From the NCBI GenBank assembly GCA_002482725.1, contig DLGO01000109.1, forward strand, positions 13,292-27,697: a DNA stretch of 14,406 nucleotides, read 5' to 3'. Source of the stretch: Bacteroidetes bacterium UBA7692 (GTDB lineage Bacteria > Bacteroidota > Bacteroidia > Chitinophagales > LD1). The translations under genes and the position numbers were made by a program. The notes under the pieces were generated by a model. The model made no database searches. It was not told where the DNA came from and saw only the letters and a program-made list of their open reading frames with translations. Below are positions 1-8,195 of the stretch, in pieces (positions within the stretch are counted from its first letter, which is position 1; each line of letters opens with the position of its first letter).

Positions 1-353
1 AGGTTAAGTATGTTTACCGTTGCTGATTCATACTTTACATATACCGATGTACCAGCAGGCAACTGCTCTACCCCATTTACAAATTTAAGCTCTATCCAGG
101 CATTTGCATCATACAAAGCACTTGAGGTGGAATAAACATTAAGTGATGCATTGCCGGCAGTAGTGCCTACAGCATTGGCTTCATTAGTTACTTTTCCTTC
201 TTGTACTGTCACTACTATGGTAGTTTTACCGGAAGAACCACTCGAGGAATGGGTAGCATATACCTTAGTTTGGGCTTTTAATGTAAGGCAAGGCAAAATC
301 ATGCAACAAAAAAGCAAGAAGCACAATACGTGCGAATTGGGAGAATTTTTCAT
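1..353 (-). CDS. Secreted protein of unknown function, N-terminal part only
   Basis: This reading frame starts at ATG 353-351 and runs off the left edge, so only about 117 residues are visible. It opens with a clear signal peptide: MKNSP, a hydrophobic Cys/Leu/Phe-rich stretch (about residues 9-25), then a probable cleavage site after KAQ (about residue 28). The mature part begins TKVYATHSSSGSSGKT and is rich in Ser, Thr, Val, Ala and Gly with alternating hydrophobic residues, which suggests beta-sandwich (Ig-like or adhesin-like) structure. Large secreted proteins of this kind are common in Bacteroidota and often carry a C-terminal type IX secretion sorting domain, but that end is outside the window. 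No catalytic motif is visible and I cannot name a family. The start is well supported by the signal peptide. The gene is separated from the TPR gene upstream by about 226 bases and may have its own promoter, although I found no TAnnTTTG box there. Confidence 0.75.
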   Translation of the reverse strand, partial: MKNSPNSHVLCFLLFCCMILPCLTLKAQTKVYATHSSSGSSGKTTIVVTVQEGKVTNEANAVGTTAGNASLNVYSTSSALYDANAWIELKFVNGVEQLPAGTSVYVKYESATVNILN

Positions 354-536
354 AAATAATTTTAGCTGTTTTAAAAGCTTACCAGCGTACTATTATTTAG
401 ATCGCTTGTTGTATAAAACTATTTACGACCACCTAAATGGTAAGTTTCAAAATTCAGAAATAAATTAAATAATTTTACTATTTGTATTATAACAAGTATA
501 CCAAAACCAACTAAACATCATGATCATCAGTACATT

Positions 537-556
537 TACCTATTAAAAAATAGGTA
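537..556. repeat. Perfect 8-bp AT-rich inverted repeat with a 4-nt loop
   Basis: TACCTATT (537-544) is the exact reverse complement of AATAGGTA (549-556), with AAAA between. It lies 24 bases beyond the stop codon of the minus-strand TPR gene, where a terminator for the pyrF/TPR transcript would be expected. The stem is AT-rich and no U-tract follows it on the minus strand (the Us are in the loop), so a role as intrinsic terminator is only possible. An operator-like palindrome is the alternative. Confidence 0.35.
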
Positions 557-579
557 TAAATACGTATTCCTTTAACAAC

Positions 580-1341
580 CTATTTCACCTTTGGTGCTAC
601 ACCCGGTTTGGCGGATACGGGTTTATCGGGAGCTACCGATTTTAGTGCTTCAGCCTCTACTTTGTTTATATAATCCAAATTGTTCAGAGCCAAAGTAAAG
701 TTTGGATAGATTTTCAGTGCTTCATTAAACCAGTTACGTGCCGCATCAAACTGGCTCAGTTCCATAGCACATATTCCTTTTACATTCTTTGCCGCAGCAT
801 TCAAAGGCACATCCTGGGTTGTTTTATCCTGATTCCGAAGCGGCACCTTAACTTCCACAGATTTTGGATCTGCAATTATTGCATCCAGCGAAGCAAGACA
901 CTCACCATACCGCTTTAACTCATACTGTATCGTAGCTGCCTGGTATAGATAACTAAGGTCTTTAGTATTTGTATACAGTTTCTCATAATCGGACAACGCT
1001 TCCTTTTTATATCCCATTGCCTGTTTAGAAAGTGCAACAAGGCTTCTTATCTCGTTCTTCTCCGGACTCTTTGCCAGTATCTCTTCGCCTACTTTATACG
1101 ATTGCAAATATCTTTCCCCTGAAAAGAAAAGGTATACCAACGAATCTTTCAAGTCCTCTCTAGCCGGATTTATAGTGATCGCATTATAAAGTGCTATAGT
1201 GGCAGCCTGCAGGTCATAATAATCCAACGCCAGCTTATACACTTTCATTTGATTATCAAATGACGCCTGCTGGGCAATTGTTGATTTGCTTACAAATGAA
1301 AATAGCGTACATAAAGTAACTATCAGTATTCTTTTAGTCAT
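580..1341 (-). CDS. Secreted tetratricopeptide-repeat (TPR) protein
   Basis: This is a 253-residue protein with an N-terminal signal peptide (MTKRILIVTLCTLFSF, probable cleavage after TIAQ at about residue 24), so it is periplasmic or surface-associated. The rest is nearly all helical, with TPR-like helix pairs: roughly residues 34-58 (LALDYYDLQAATIALYNAI, INP), 67-92, 100-125, 130-160 and 185-230 (GICAMELSQFDAARNWFNEA, LKIYPNF, ALNNLDYI). The last unit matches the TPR consensus best. The C-terminus is a low-complexity tail rich in Pro, Lys, Ala and Val. TPR proteins act as protein-protein scaffolds; nothing here indicates the partner. The gene starts 25 bases after pyrF on the same strand and is probably the last gene of the mtgA-recombinase-pyrF transcript. 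The function is unassigned; the TPR and signal-peptide calls are firm. Confidence 0.85.
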   Translation of the reverse strand: MTKRILIVTLCTLFSFVSKSTIAQQASFDNQMKVYKLALDYYDLQAATIALYNAITINPAREDLKDSLVYLFFSGERYLQSYKVGEEILAKSPEKNEIRSLVALSKQAMGYKKEALSDYEKLYTNTKDLSYLYQAATIQYELKRYGECLASLDAIIADPKSVEVKVPLRNQDKTTQDVPLNAAAKNVKGICAMELSQFDAARNWFNEALKIYPNFTLALNNLDYINKVEAEALKSVAPDKPVSAKPGVAPKVK

Positions 1342-1366
1342 AATTATTATGGGTTTTATTCTTGTG

Positions 1367-2179
1367 TCAATCTATAAATTTTCTCATTACATCATTTAAC
1401 TCCAAAGCTTGCTCTCGCGCCTTCACATCAAAATCAGTATCTTTTGATGCATAGATTACCTGACGTGTTGAATTGATGAGCAATCCTCCATTGGCATTCT
1501 TACCTTCTCTGCATACTGACTCAAGATCGCCACCTTGGGCTCCAACTCCCGGCACCAGAAAAAAGTTGTCAGGAGCAAGTTTCCTTACCTCTGCTATATA
1601 TTCAGGATGCGTAGCTCCTATCACAAACATAAGTTGCTCATGAGTTCCCCATTGTTGTGCTTTACCAATTACTTGCTCATATAGCTTTTTACCATCTTTA
1701 GATTGCAAAAACTGAAAATCTGCACTACCTGCATTACTGGTTAATCCCAACAAAATGACCCATTTGTCTTTATGTTCAAGAAATGGCGTTACAGAATCTT
1801 TACCCATATATGGGGCCACTGTTACTGAATCAAAATTAAGCCACTCAAAGAATGCCTTGGCATACATGTTAGATGTATTGCCTATATCCCCTCTCTTGGC
1901 ATCTGCTATGGTAAAGCAATCTGTTGTTTCATTCAGATACTTTATCGTTTTTTCCAGCGCCTGCCATCCCTGTATTCCGTGCGACTCATAAAATGCAATA
2001 TTGGGTTTGTAAGCCACACAGATATCTTTTGTAGCATCTATTACCAACTTATTAAATTCGAAAATCGGATCTTCATACTTCAACAAGTGCTTAGGAATGA
2101 GACTGGTATCCGTATCAAGCCCAACACATAGAAAAGTCTTTTTTTCTTTTATAAGGTTTGCAAGTTGATTATAATTCAT
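1367..2179 (-). CDS. pyrF: Orotidine-5'-phosphate decarboxylase (PyrF, type 2 subfamily)
   Basis: PyrF removes the carboxylate of OMP to give UMP, the last step of de novo pyrimidine synthesis in the cytoplasm. The 270-residue protein has the family landmarks in order: substrate-binding FLCVGLDTD (16-24), AYKPNIAFYE (56-65) carrying the conserved Lys, and the catalytic DAKRGDIGNT signature (93-102) with the Asp-Lys-Asp array. The later phosphate-binding loop PGVGAQGGD lies near residue 215. The length and the DAKRGDIGNTS form fit the longer type 2 (bacterial UMP-synthase-like) OMP decarboxylases rather than the roughly 230-residue E. coli type. The ATG gives a canonical N-terminus. The gene lies 31 bases downstream of the Gcr-family gene and 25 bases upstream of the TPR gene on the same strand, consistent with one operon. 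No other pyrimidine genes are visible. Confidence 0.96.
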   Translation of the reverse strand: MNYNQLANLIKEKKTFLCVGLDTDTSLIPKHLLKYEDPIFEFNKLVIDATKDICVAYKPNIAFYESHGIQGWQALEKTIKYLNETTDCFTIADAKRGDIGNTSNMYAKAFFEWLNFDSVTVAPYMGKDSVTPFLEHKDKWVILLGLTSNAGSADFQFLQSKDGKKLYEQVIGKAQQWGTHEQLMFVIGATHPEYIAEVRKLAPDNFFLVPGVGAQGGDLESVCREGKNANGGLLINSTRQVIYASKDTDFDVKAREQALELNDVMRKFID

Positions 2180-2210
2180 GCACGCAATTTCAGTAAATTT
2201 CTTTTAATAC

Positions 2211-4184
2211 CTATTCCAAATCTTCGGCAGTTCTAACTTTTTTAGAGGGAATCAAAAAATCCAACGGAAACTTTCTCATATACCTGAATAGTACAGACAA
2301 AAACTCCGGATGGTCTATCAGGCTTATATTCCTGGACTTAAGTGCCACATAAAATGCTATTGAAAAACTGATCAGGAAATTGAAAAAACCTATCCCTATA
2401 ACCCCGACAAAACAAACAGCATAATTCTGCCAACTCATTTCATGCAACAGAGAAAACAACCCCAATGAGAACTGGCCTGATGAAATAGTAATGTGCCTGA
2501 TATCAAATGGCAGCCCGGTTATAGAACCGATAAAACCAGCAGATCCCAAAAAGAATCCTAATGCAAAATTACCCACTATGCTCCCCAGATTGCTATCAAG
2601 ATAGCTTGCCAACCGGTCCAGTTTATCCTCATTCATTAGCCGTTTAAGCATTTTGCTCCGCCTTATTCTGTCGGGAATTTTGGAATATACCACCTTGTTA
2701 TCCCAATAACCTGATATAACCCCGCCTATAAATAAGAATACTCCGGCAATACAGGCATAAAAAAGGCTTAGCGATTTGTAGGGGTGAATGCCTGACATCA
2801 TCTGCCTGGCTTCTTCATTGCTTACTAAAGGATAACCCAGTGCCCAGGTCAAAAGGTAGTCCAGCAAGTAAGTTAATGGAAAGAGCACCACAAGATTTCC
2901 GGCAAAGGATATAAATTGAGAACGGCTTGTGCTTCCTATTGTAATAGCCAACTCCTTTAGCTCAACCACCATGTTCTTAGTATCCAGATTAGCAGCTATT
3001 CTGGAAGCAGTCATTGCAGGTTGTTTGGTCGCAAGTGTGGAGTGGGTTATATGTATCAGGATAAATGCAATGGCATAATTTAACGAAAAAGCTACAGCCT
3101 CCCACAATGGAGCAAAATGAGCATGGTGTATAAAAACCTTTATGATTACCACAAAGGAGATAATCGCACCTCCCTTGCACGATTCATAAAAGAAGTCCGC
3201 ATACTCCTTTACCGTTGAGGTAATATAATGCTCGCCCGATTTGCTCTTATGTTCCGATATCTGGTAGGAAATCGCCTCAAGATTTTGAGAAATAAACTCC
3301 CTGATAGCATGACGGTTATTGATATTGTAAATACTATCCTTTAAAAATGCTACCAACCTGTTCAGGTTTAGGGAGTCATCACCATCCAAAATATCTATCA
3401 GTATAAATATTCTTGCAATCATCAGCTCTATCTTGCGTATCAGGAAAGTCTGCCTGATGCTGGTTCCTGTTTCAGCAGATCCCGCTTCTACTTTGTGCAG
3501 CAGGCTTCCGCATACCATTAAACCGCTCCGCAACTCTGCTTTAGCTTCCAGTATATTTTTCCTTTCACGAATGGCTGTCAGAAAATTATCCGTAAAACCC
3601 TGAAGCAGGAAAAATGCATTGGTATCATCCATCTCACCAATCCGTTTCCTTATCTCAGGTTCAAGGCCCAAGGAGGATATCCGCGTACTCAATATTTTAA
3701 AAGAGGTCTTCAATTGACCAAATAGTACAATGGAAGTCCTTCTGTTTGTAGTAGAAAACAAGTATAAGAAATTTACCCAATCCTCATCTTCAATATCTCT
3801 TACCCATTCAAAATCTTTAGGCTGCCTGAAAATCTCACTTAGAGCATACTGTATATCATCTTCACCAAACAGCTCGGGGAGTATTTTATGCCTTAGCCTT
3901 CCAAATATCTCCTCAAAAAAATTAGAAGAAGAAGGAAGCCCGCTGTCTGTCAGCCACTCTTCAATTTCCGAATTTTCTATTACCTCAAATACCGCAGCGG
4001 TCAAAATCTGTTGAATATCCGGTTCGCTTTTAAGTAAATGAATAAGGCTCTTGAAACGCTGCCTCGTCACATGTTTCGATTCAAAAGCTCCTGGCCTTAT
4101 ATCATCTATCACCGATGCCAGTGCGGCAATTTTCTGCGCTCTGGTTGTACAATTTCCCAGAGCTATTATATTCGCTCTTATCAT
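2211..4184 (-). CDS. Polytopic membrane protein of the 'site-specific recombinase Gcr' family
   Basis: This 657-residue protein resembles the family annotated as 'site-specific recombinase' after neisserial Gcr (Pfam SpecificRecomb). The first 330 residues are soluble, helical and charged. The C-terminal half has about six hydrophobic segments (approx. 338-356, 362-381, 424-449, 471-492, 533-556, 587-614). The conserved-looking block HSTLATKQPAMTASRIA (381-397) lies just after the second segment. I see no tyrosine-recombinase R-H-R-Y set and no serine-recombinase catalytic domain, so the enzymatic name is doubtful; an integral membrane role of unknown kind fits the sequence better. The ATG lies only 5 bases after the mtgA stop, and GGAGAGGAG at the end of mtgA forms a rare strong Shine-Dalgarno-like site, so translation is probably coupled. 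Family assignment is from recalled sequence resemblance, not a search. Confidence 0.75.
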   Translation of the reverse strand: MIRANIIALGNCTTRAQKIAALASVIDDIRPGAFESKHVTRQRFKSLIHLLKSEPDIQQILTAAVFEVIENSEIEEWLTDSGLPSSSNFFEEIFGRLRHKILPELFGEDDIQYALSEIFRQPKDFEWVRDIEDEDWVNFLYLFSTTNRRTSIVLFGQLKTSFKILSTRISSLGLEPEIRKRIGEMDDTNAFFLLQGFTDNFLTAIRERKNILEAKAELRSGLMVCGSLLHKVEAGSAETGTSIRQTFLIRKIELMIARIFILIDILDGDDSLNLNRLVAFLKDSIYNINNRHAIREFISQNLEAISYQISEHKSKSGEHYITSTVKEYADFFYESCKGGAIISFVVIIKVFIHHAHFAPLWEAVAFSLNYAIAFILIHITHSTLATKQPAMTASRIAANLDTKNMVVELKELAITIGSTSRSQFISFAGNLVVLFPLTYLLDYLLTWALGYPLVSNEEARQMMSGIHPYKSLSLFYACIAGVFLFIGGVISGYWDNKVVYSKIPDRIRRSKMLKRLMNEDKLDRLASYLDSNLGSIVGNFALGFFLGSAGFIGSITGLPFDIRHITISSGQFSLGLFSLLHEMSWQNYAVCFVGVIGIGFFNFLISFSIAFYVALKSRNISLIDHPEFLSVLFRYMRKFPLDFLIPSKKVRTAEDLE

Positions 4185-4189
4185 CTATT

Positions 4190-4921
4190 TTACTCCTCTC
4201 CTTTTTTACTGAAATCCAGTATACCGCCAAACATGCTCATTTGCTTCAATATCCACGCCTGTCTTTTTTGTACAAATGCCGACGGCTGGCCCGCATTATA
4301 CTTCCTGGGGTTGGGTAACACCGCAGCCAGCATGGCGGCCTGCTGAGGCGTTATTTTAGATGAGGGCTTATGAAAATACTGCTGCGAAGCAGCTTCTACG
4401 CCATATATACCATCTCCCATTTCAGCTACATTCAGGTACACCTCTATTATACGCTCCTTGCTCCAAAGCAGCTCTATAAGGGCTGTGAAGTATACTTCAA
4501 AGCCTTTTCTGACCCAAGAGCGTGAAGGCCACAAAAACACATTTTTAGCGGTTTGCTGGCTTATTGTACTTGCCCCTTTTGTCTTTGGCCTTTTCCTTTT
4601 CTTTTGTTTCTCATTATACTTCATAGCCTTTTCTATTGCCTGAAAATCAAACCCATTGTGCGATAGAAAATTCTGATCTTCTGAGGCTACCACCGCCAAA
4701 GGCATGCAATTGGGAACGTCTTCAAGCGCTATCCAGTCTTTTTTCAACGTCATTGGCTTGCCATCTGCTACCTGTTCACCACATCGCTGAAGCATTAATA
4801 TAGTAACAGGAACTGGCACAAAGCGATAAACCACAGTTAACAAAATAGAGAATGCAAATAGGAAAACTGAGGTTTTCCAGAAGATTGACCAAAATTCAAA
4901 TAATTTCTTCTTCATATCCAT
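4190..4921 (-). CDS. mtgA: Monofunctional biosynthetic peptidoglycan transglycosylase (GT51)
   Basis: MtgA polymerises lipid II into glycan strands on the outer face of the inner membrane, without a transpeptidase domain. With the ATG at 4921 the protein has 243 residues, as usual for MtgA. A single N-terminal anchor (approx. 13-33) is followed by the GT51 motifs in order: AVVASEDQNF (77-86) with catalytic Glu at about 81, GASTISQQTAKNVFL (116-130), KERIIEVYLNVAEMGDGIYG (155-174) with the second Glu, and AAMLAAVLPNPRKYN near residues 195-209. The frame could open at TTG 4954, but that gives a polar extension ahead of the anchor. ATG 4921 or 4915 (MKKKLFEFW) fits better. The gene heads the minus-strand group and diverges from the carotenoid operon across about 290 bases. 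Its last codons carry the ribosome-binding site of the next gene. Confidence 0.95.
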   Translation of the reverse strand: MDMKKKLFEFWSIFWKTSVFLFAFSILLTVVYRFVPVPVTILMLQRCGEQVADGKPMTLKKDWIALEDVPNCMPLAVVASEDQNFLSHNGFDFQAIEKAMKYNEKQKKRKRPKTKGASTISQQTAKNVFLWPSRSWVRKGFEVYFTALIELLWSKERIIEVYLNVAEMGDGIYGVEAASQQYFHKPSSKITPQQAAMLAAVLPNPRKYNAGQPSAFVQKRQAWILKQMSMFGGILDFSKKGEE

Positions 4922-5209
4922 CACAATAGTAAGTGCCTTTTGCCGCAAACACAATTAGATTTATCCATATAAACCAATGCGTTTAACCTTTATAAAAAAA
5001 CAATAAACAAGAAAATTTCTCTACAAAATTGTACTCTTCTGCTTCCAAACCCTTTGGCACAGTTATTTTACATCGTTTTAGGTGATTTTTTTATAAATAC
5101 AAATTGAAAAGAAAAGAATTTCGTTTAACATTATTTGTTCAGATTAGTAGTAAAAAATAATTTCTTAATTCTATATTTGTTTAAGGAATTAAAATAAAAG
5201 CTAAACAAA
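4922..5209. other. Divergent intergenic region between mtgA and the carotenoid operon
   Basis: This is a strongly AT-rich stretch of 288 bases with no supported protein gene. It must hold promoters for both the minus-strand mtgA group and the plus-strand sigma-factor/crt operon. On the plus side a perfect -7 box (TATATTTG, 5172-5179) is visible. On the minus side I found no TAnnTTTG match; the nearest is TACAATTTTG around 5025-5034, whose spacing is wrong. No convincing operator palindrome, tRNA or riboswitch was seen. Confidence 0.6.
5172..5179 (+). promoter_or_regulatory. Bacteroidota-type -7 promoter box (TATATTTG) of the carotenoid operon
   Basis: TATATTTG matches the Bacteroidota housekeeping -7 consensus TAnnTTTG in every defined position. 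It predicts a transcript start near 5186, about 24 bases before the short upstream ORF and 85 bases before the sigma-factor ATG. No TTG lies about 19 bases upstream, where the -33 element should be (the region around 5148-5155 is TAGTAAAA). The promoter may therefore be weak or need an activator. Confidence 0.5.
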
Positions 5210-5287
5210 ATGAGCGATTTTATTAAACAGTCTGCTTTAAACATTAATTCAAATTTTAAACCTAATCAGAATGATAGCTGTAATTGA
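5210..5287 (+). CDS. Possible 25-codon leader ORF overlapping the sigma-factor start
   Basis: An ATG at 5210, preceded by the A-rich context CTAAACAAA favoured by Bacteroidota ribosomes, opens a 25-codon frame beginning MSDFIKQSALNINSNF. It ends at TGA 5285-5287. The stop lies 17 bases inside the sigma-factor gene in another frame (sigma ATG at 5271). The predicted peptide is polar, rich in Asn and Ser, and resembles nothing I recognise. Its start context looks better than that of the sigma gene, so it could couple or limit sigma-factor translation. It may equally be a chance frame in an AT-rich leader. Confidence 0.3.
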   Translation: MSDFIKQSALNINSNFKPNQNDSCN

Positions 5288-5798
5288 CTTCGCAAAAGAC
5301 ATATTTCAATTCGATAGAATTTTACGCCCTTATGCTTTTAACCTTACCAAAAGCAGGGAAGAGAGCGAAGATTTGATTCAGGATACCTTTTTCAGGGCCA
5401 TATCAAATCAGGACAAATTCGTTGAGGGTACAAACATTAAAGCATGGTTGTTTACCATCATGAAAAATATTTTTATCAATAACTATCGCAAAAACATGAA
5501 GCGTCAGATAGTTTTTGATAAAAGCGATAATAACTTTCTTCTTGACAGTGTTACAAAAACCGTGGCAAAAAACGATGGTGACAGAACTTTTCTTCAGGAG
5601 CACATCTCTACAGCTATGGATGGCGTTAGCCCTGACTTTACGGTTCCTTTTATGATGTACTATGAAGGCTTTAAGTATCAGGAGATAGCTGAACACTTGT
5701 CACTGCCCCTTGGTACTGTTAAAAGCAGAATTTTCTTTGCAAGAAAAGAAATTCAGAATAGATTAAAAACTATGGGTATTAATCATTCATCTAACTAA
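5271..5798 (+). CDS. ECF-type RNA polymerase sigma factor, first gene of the carotenoid operon
   Basis: This 175-residue protein has the two-domain build of extracytoplasmic-function sigma factors. Sigma region 2 spans about residues 10-80, with FDRILRPYAFNLTKSREESEDLIQDTFFRA and then GTNIKAWLFTIMKNIFINNYRK. Sigma region 4 spans about 120-172, with a helix-turn-helix in YQEIAEHLSLPLGTVKSRIFFARKEI. Such proteins direct core RNA polymerase to a small regulon. The crtI start codon follows 15 bases after its stop, so it is probably co-transcribed with the carotenoid genes and may control them, perhaps in response to light or oxidative stress. That is inferred from position and from the general link of ECF factors to carotenogenesis (CarQ in Myxococcus). 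No anti-sigma gene is adjacent. The start chosen gives a normal N-terminus. Confidence 0.92.
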   Translation: MIAVIDFAKDIFQFDRILRPYAFNLTKSREESEDLIQDTFFRAISNQDKFVEGTNIKAWLFTIMKNIFINNYRKNMKRQIVFDKSDNNFLLDSVTKTVAKNDGDRTFLQEHISTAMDGVSPDFTVPFMMYYEGFKYQEIAEHLSLPLGTVKSRIFFARKEIQNRLKTMGINHSSN

Positions 5799-5813
5799 CT
5801 TACAGAAAAAAAT

Positions 5814-7301
5814 ATGGTAAGTAAAAATATTGTAGTCATAGGTTCCGGATTTGCCGGACTTACATCTGCGGCTTTACTTGCCTCACAGGGTCATAGGGTT
5901 ACGATATTAGAAAAAAACGACCAGGCAGGTGGCAGGGCAAGAATATGGGAAAAAGATGGATTCACTTTCGACATGGGTCCTAGCTGGTATTGGATGCCCG
6001 AGGTTTTCGAGCAGTATTATAAGCTTTTCGGCAAAACCACCAGCGACTTTTATAATTTAATAAGGCTGGATCCTTCCTACCGCGTATTTTATCCTGATAA
6101 TGAGCAGATAGACGTTCCGGCTAATATGCAGGAATTGGAGGAGTTATTTGAGTCGAAAGAAAAAGGTAGCGCACTTAAATTGCGCTCTTTTTTGGCAGAT
6201 GCCAAATACAAGTATGATACTGCAATGACTGATTATGTAACCAGAATCAGCGATTCATTATTTGAGTTTTTTGATTTAAAGCTATTGATTAAAAGCTTTC
6301 AAATCAACTTACTATCCAGTTTACGTTCAGAGGTACGGGCTAAATTCCAAAACCCACAACTGATAAGCCTCCTTGAATTCCCGGTATTGTTTTTGGGTAG
6401 CACGCCTGATAAAACTCCTGCTCTTTACAGTATGATGAATTATGCCGACTTATCCTTGGGTACATGGTATCCCATGGGTGGCATGAATCAGATTGCTAAA
6501 GCTATGATCAGATTGGCAGAAGAGCGCGGTGTTAAAATTATCTGCAACGCAGAAGTAACCCGTATAGAAGTTAGCGGCAAACACGCGAAACAAGTGCATA
6601 CTGCAGATAAGGTTTATAAAGCAGACATAGTAGTGGCAGGTAGCGATTACGAGCATACTGAGCAGATTTGTCTGGATCCGGCAGCACGACAATACGACAG
6701 TGAATATTGGGATAGCAGGGTAATGTCACCTTCTTCACTCCTATTCTTTTTAGGGGTTAACCGAACTATCCCTAACCTGCAGCACCATAATCTCTTCTTC
6801 GATACCGATTTTGAGCAACATGCCAATGAAATCTATAAAAGTCCACAATGGCCTTCCAATCCTTTATTTTATGCTTGCGCTCCTTCCAAAACTGATAAAA
6901 CAGTAGCGCCAGAGGGTTGCGAAAATCTATTTCTCCTAATGCCTTTGGCGCCCGGAATAAATGACACCGAGGCATTACGTGAAAAATACTTTAACCTCTT
7001 CATTAAGAGATTAGAGCAGAGAACGGGTGTGTCAATTCATCCACACATTGTCGTTAAACGTAGTTACGCCATCAATGATTTCAAGGCAGATTATCATTCT
7101 TTCAAGGGAAATGCTTATGGATTAGCCAATACTTTGATGCAAACTGCCATATTTAAACCAAAAATGAAAAGCCCTAAAGTGAGAAATCTATTCTACACAG
7201 GACAATTAACTGTTCCTGGCCCCGGGGTTCCTCCAAGCATTATTAGTGGTCAAATGGTGGCATCAGAAATAAAACGCCAATGTGAAGCCGGCTTACTATA
7301 A
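5814..7301 (+). CDS. crtI: Phytoene desaturase (CrtI family, FAD-dependent)
   Basis: CrtI introduces double bonds into 15-cis-phytoene, normally four steps to all-trans-lycopene, at the membrane surface with FAD. The 495-residue length is typical. The N-terminus holds the dinucleotide-binding fold VVIGSGFAGL (G10-x-G12-x-x-G15), closed by the acidic ILEKNDQAGGRA (about 31-42). Next comes DMGPSWYWMP, the family's substrate-side motif (about 53-62). The C-terminus has the bacterial CrtI signature NLFYTGQLTVPGPGVPPSIISGQ (about 458-480), cited here in shortened form by its ends and Gly/Pro core, which contacts FAD. It lies between the ECF factor (15 bases upstream) and crtB (36 bases downstream) on the same strand. 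The number of desaturation steps cannot be read from sequence, but the downstream lycopene cyclase favours lycopene as product. Confidence 0.96.
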   Translation: MVSKNIVVIGSGFAGLTSAALLASQGHRVTILEKNDQAGGRARIWEKDGFTFDMGPSWYWMPEVFEQYYKLFGKTTSDFYNLIRLDPSYRVFYPDNEQIDVPANMQELEELFESKEKGSALKLRSFLADAKYKYDTAMTDYVTRISDSLFEFFDLKLLIKSFQINLLSSLRSEVRAKFQNPQLISLLEFPVLFLGSTPDKTPALYSMMNYADLSLGTWYPMGGMNQIAKAMIRLAEERGVKIICNAEVTRIEVSGKHAKQVHTADKVYKADIVVAGSDYEHTEQICLDPAARQYDSEYWDSRVMSPSSLLFFLGVNRTIPNLQHHNLFFDTDFEQHANEIYKSPQWPSNPLFYACAPSKTDKTVAPEGCENLFLLMPLAPGINDTEALREKYFNLFIKRLEQRTGVSIHPHIVVKRSYAINDFKADYHSFKGNAYGLANTLMQTAIFKPKMKSPKVRNLFYTGQLTVPGPGVPPSIISGQMVASEIKRQCEAGLL

Positions 7302-7337
7302 AAACATCATTCTACAACACCATAACGATATTATTAT

Positions 7338-8183
7338 ATGTTCGAATTATTTCAAAGAACTTCAGGTGAGTGCAGCAAATTGGTAACTGAAAACTACAGT
7401 ACCTCTTTTTCGCTGGGCATTAAAACCCTTGATAAAAGGTTTCATGCACCTATATATGGCATTTACGGTCTGGTGCGGCTTGCTGATGAAATAGTTGATT
7501 CATTTCACGATTTCAACAAAAAGGAACTCCTTGAGAAATTCAAGCAAGAAACGTACCTCTCTATTAAAGAACGAATAAGTCTTAATCCTATTGTACATTC
7601 CTTTCAAAAAACCGTAAATGAGTACAATATTCCCTTAGATCTTATTGAAGCCTTTTTCAAAAGTATGGAGATGGACCTCTACAAAACTGCTTATGGTAAG
7701 GAAGGCTACGATGAATACATATATGGCAGCGCAGAAGTAGTAGGGCTTATGTGTCTCAGGATTTTTGTAGAAGGCAATGAACAAGCATACAACCAATTGG
7801 CTCCATCCGCACGTGCTTTAGGAGCAGCATTTCAAAAGGTCAATTTCCTTAGGGATATGAAAAGCGACTTCGACGAAAGAGGCAGAGTTTACTTCCCGGG
7901 TATAGACTTCGTACATTTTAAGGAAGAGAGCAAAGCACAGATTGAAGCTGAAATAGATGCTGACTTCGCTTCCGCTTATCAAGGTATTATGCAATTGCCA
8001 AAAGGAGCAAAATCAGGAGTATTGCTTGCATACAAGTATTACATGCTTTTACTGGGCAAAATCAAAATGGCGCCGGCCCATAAGTTAAAGGATACTCGCA
8101 TCAGCGTACCAAACACTCAAAAGTTTGCCGTATTATTGGCTACTATTGCGCGTACCCGTGCACAGAGCGCTTTTAGCTTTTAG
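7338..8183 (+). CDS. crtB: Phytoene synthase (CrtB)
   Basis: CrtB condenses two geranylgeranyl diphosphates through prephytoene diphosphate to phytoene, the committed step of C40 carotenoid synthesis. The 281-residue protein belongs to the squalene/phytoene synthase family. It has both Asp-rich Mg-binding motifs: DEIVD (50-54) within YGLVRLADEIVDSF, and DMKSD (173-177) within NFLRDMKSDFDERGRVYFPG, a characteristic phytoene-synthase block. The N-terminal YSTSFSLGIKTL (20-31) is the usual substrate-binding start. It sits between crtI and the lycopene cyclase, with 12 bases to the next start, matching pathway partners in one transcript. A squalene- or diapophytoene-forming activity is less likely given the RGRVYFP context and the cyclase neighbour. 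Confidence 0.96.
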   Translation: MFELFQRTSGECSKLVTENYSTSFSLGIKTLDKRFHAPIYGIYGLVRLADEIVDSFHDFNKKELLEKFKQETYLSIKERISLNPIVHSFQKTVNEYNIPLDLIEAFFKSMEMDLYKTAYGKEGYDEYIYGSAEVVGLMCLRIFVEGNEQAYNQLAPSARALGAAFQKVNFLRDMKSDFDERGRVYFPGIDFVHFKEESKAQIEAEIDADFASAYQGIMQLPKGAKSGVLLAYKYYMLLLGKIKMAPAHKLKDTRISVPNTQKFAVLLATIARTRAQSAFSF

Positions 8184-8195
8184 GTCAATGTAAAC

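Noticed and set aside
151..468. A 105-codon plus-strand frame at the left end
   Set aside because: It is antisense to the signal-peptide-bearing secreted protein and extends into AT-rich intergenic DNA without any recognisable content.
2211..4184. Evidence of a mobile element from the 'site-specific recombinase' gene
   Set aside because: The protein lacks recombinase catalytic motifs, sits in a housekeeping operon and has no flanking repeats or attachment-like sites.
4922..4954. Extension of mtgA to a TTG at 4954
   Set aside because: The codon is a weak start and the added residues are unlike MtgA N-termini; ATG 4921 or 4915 directly precedes the membrane anchor.
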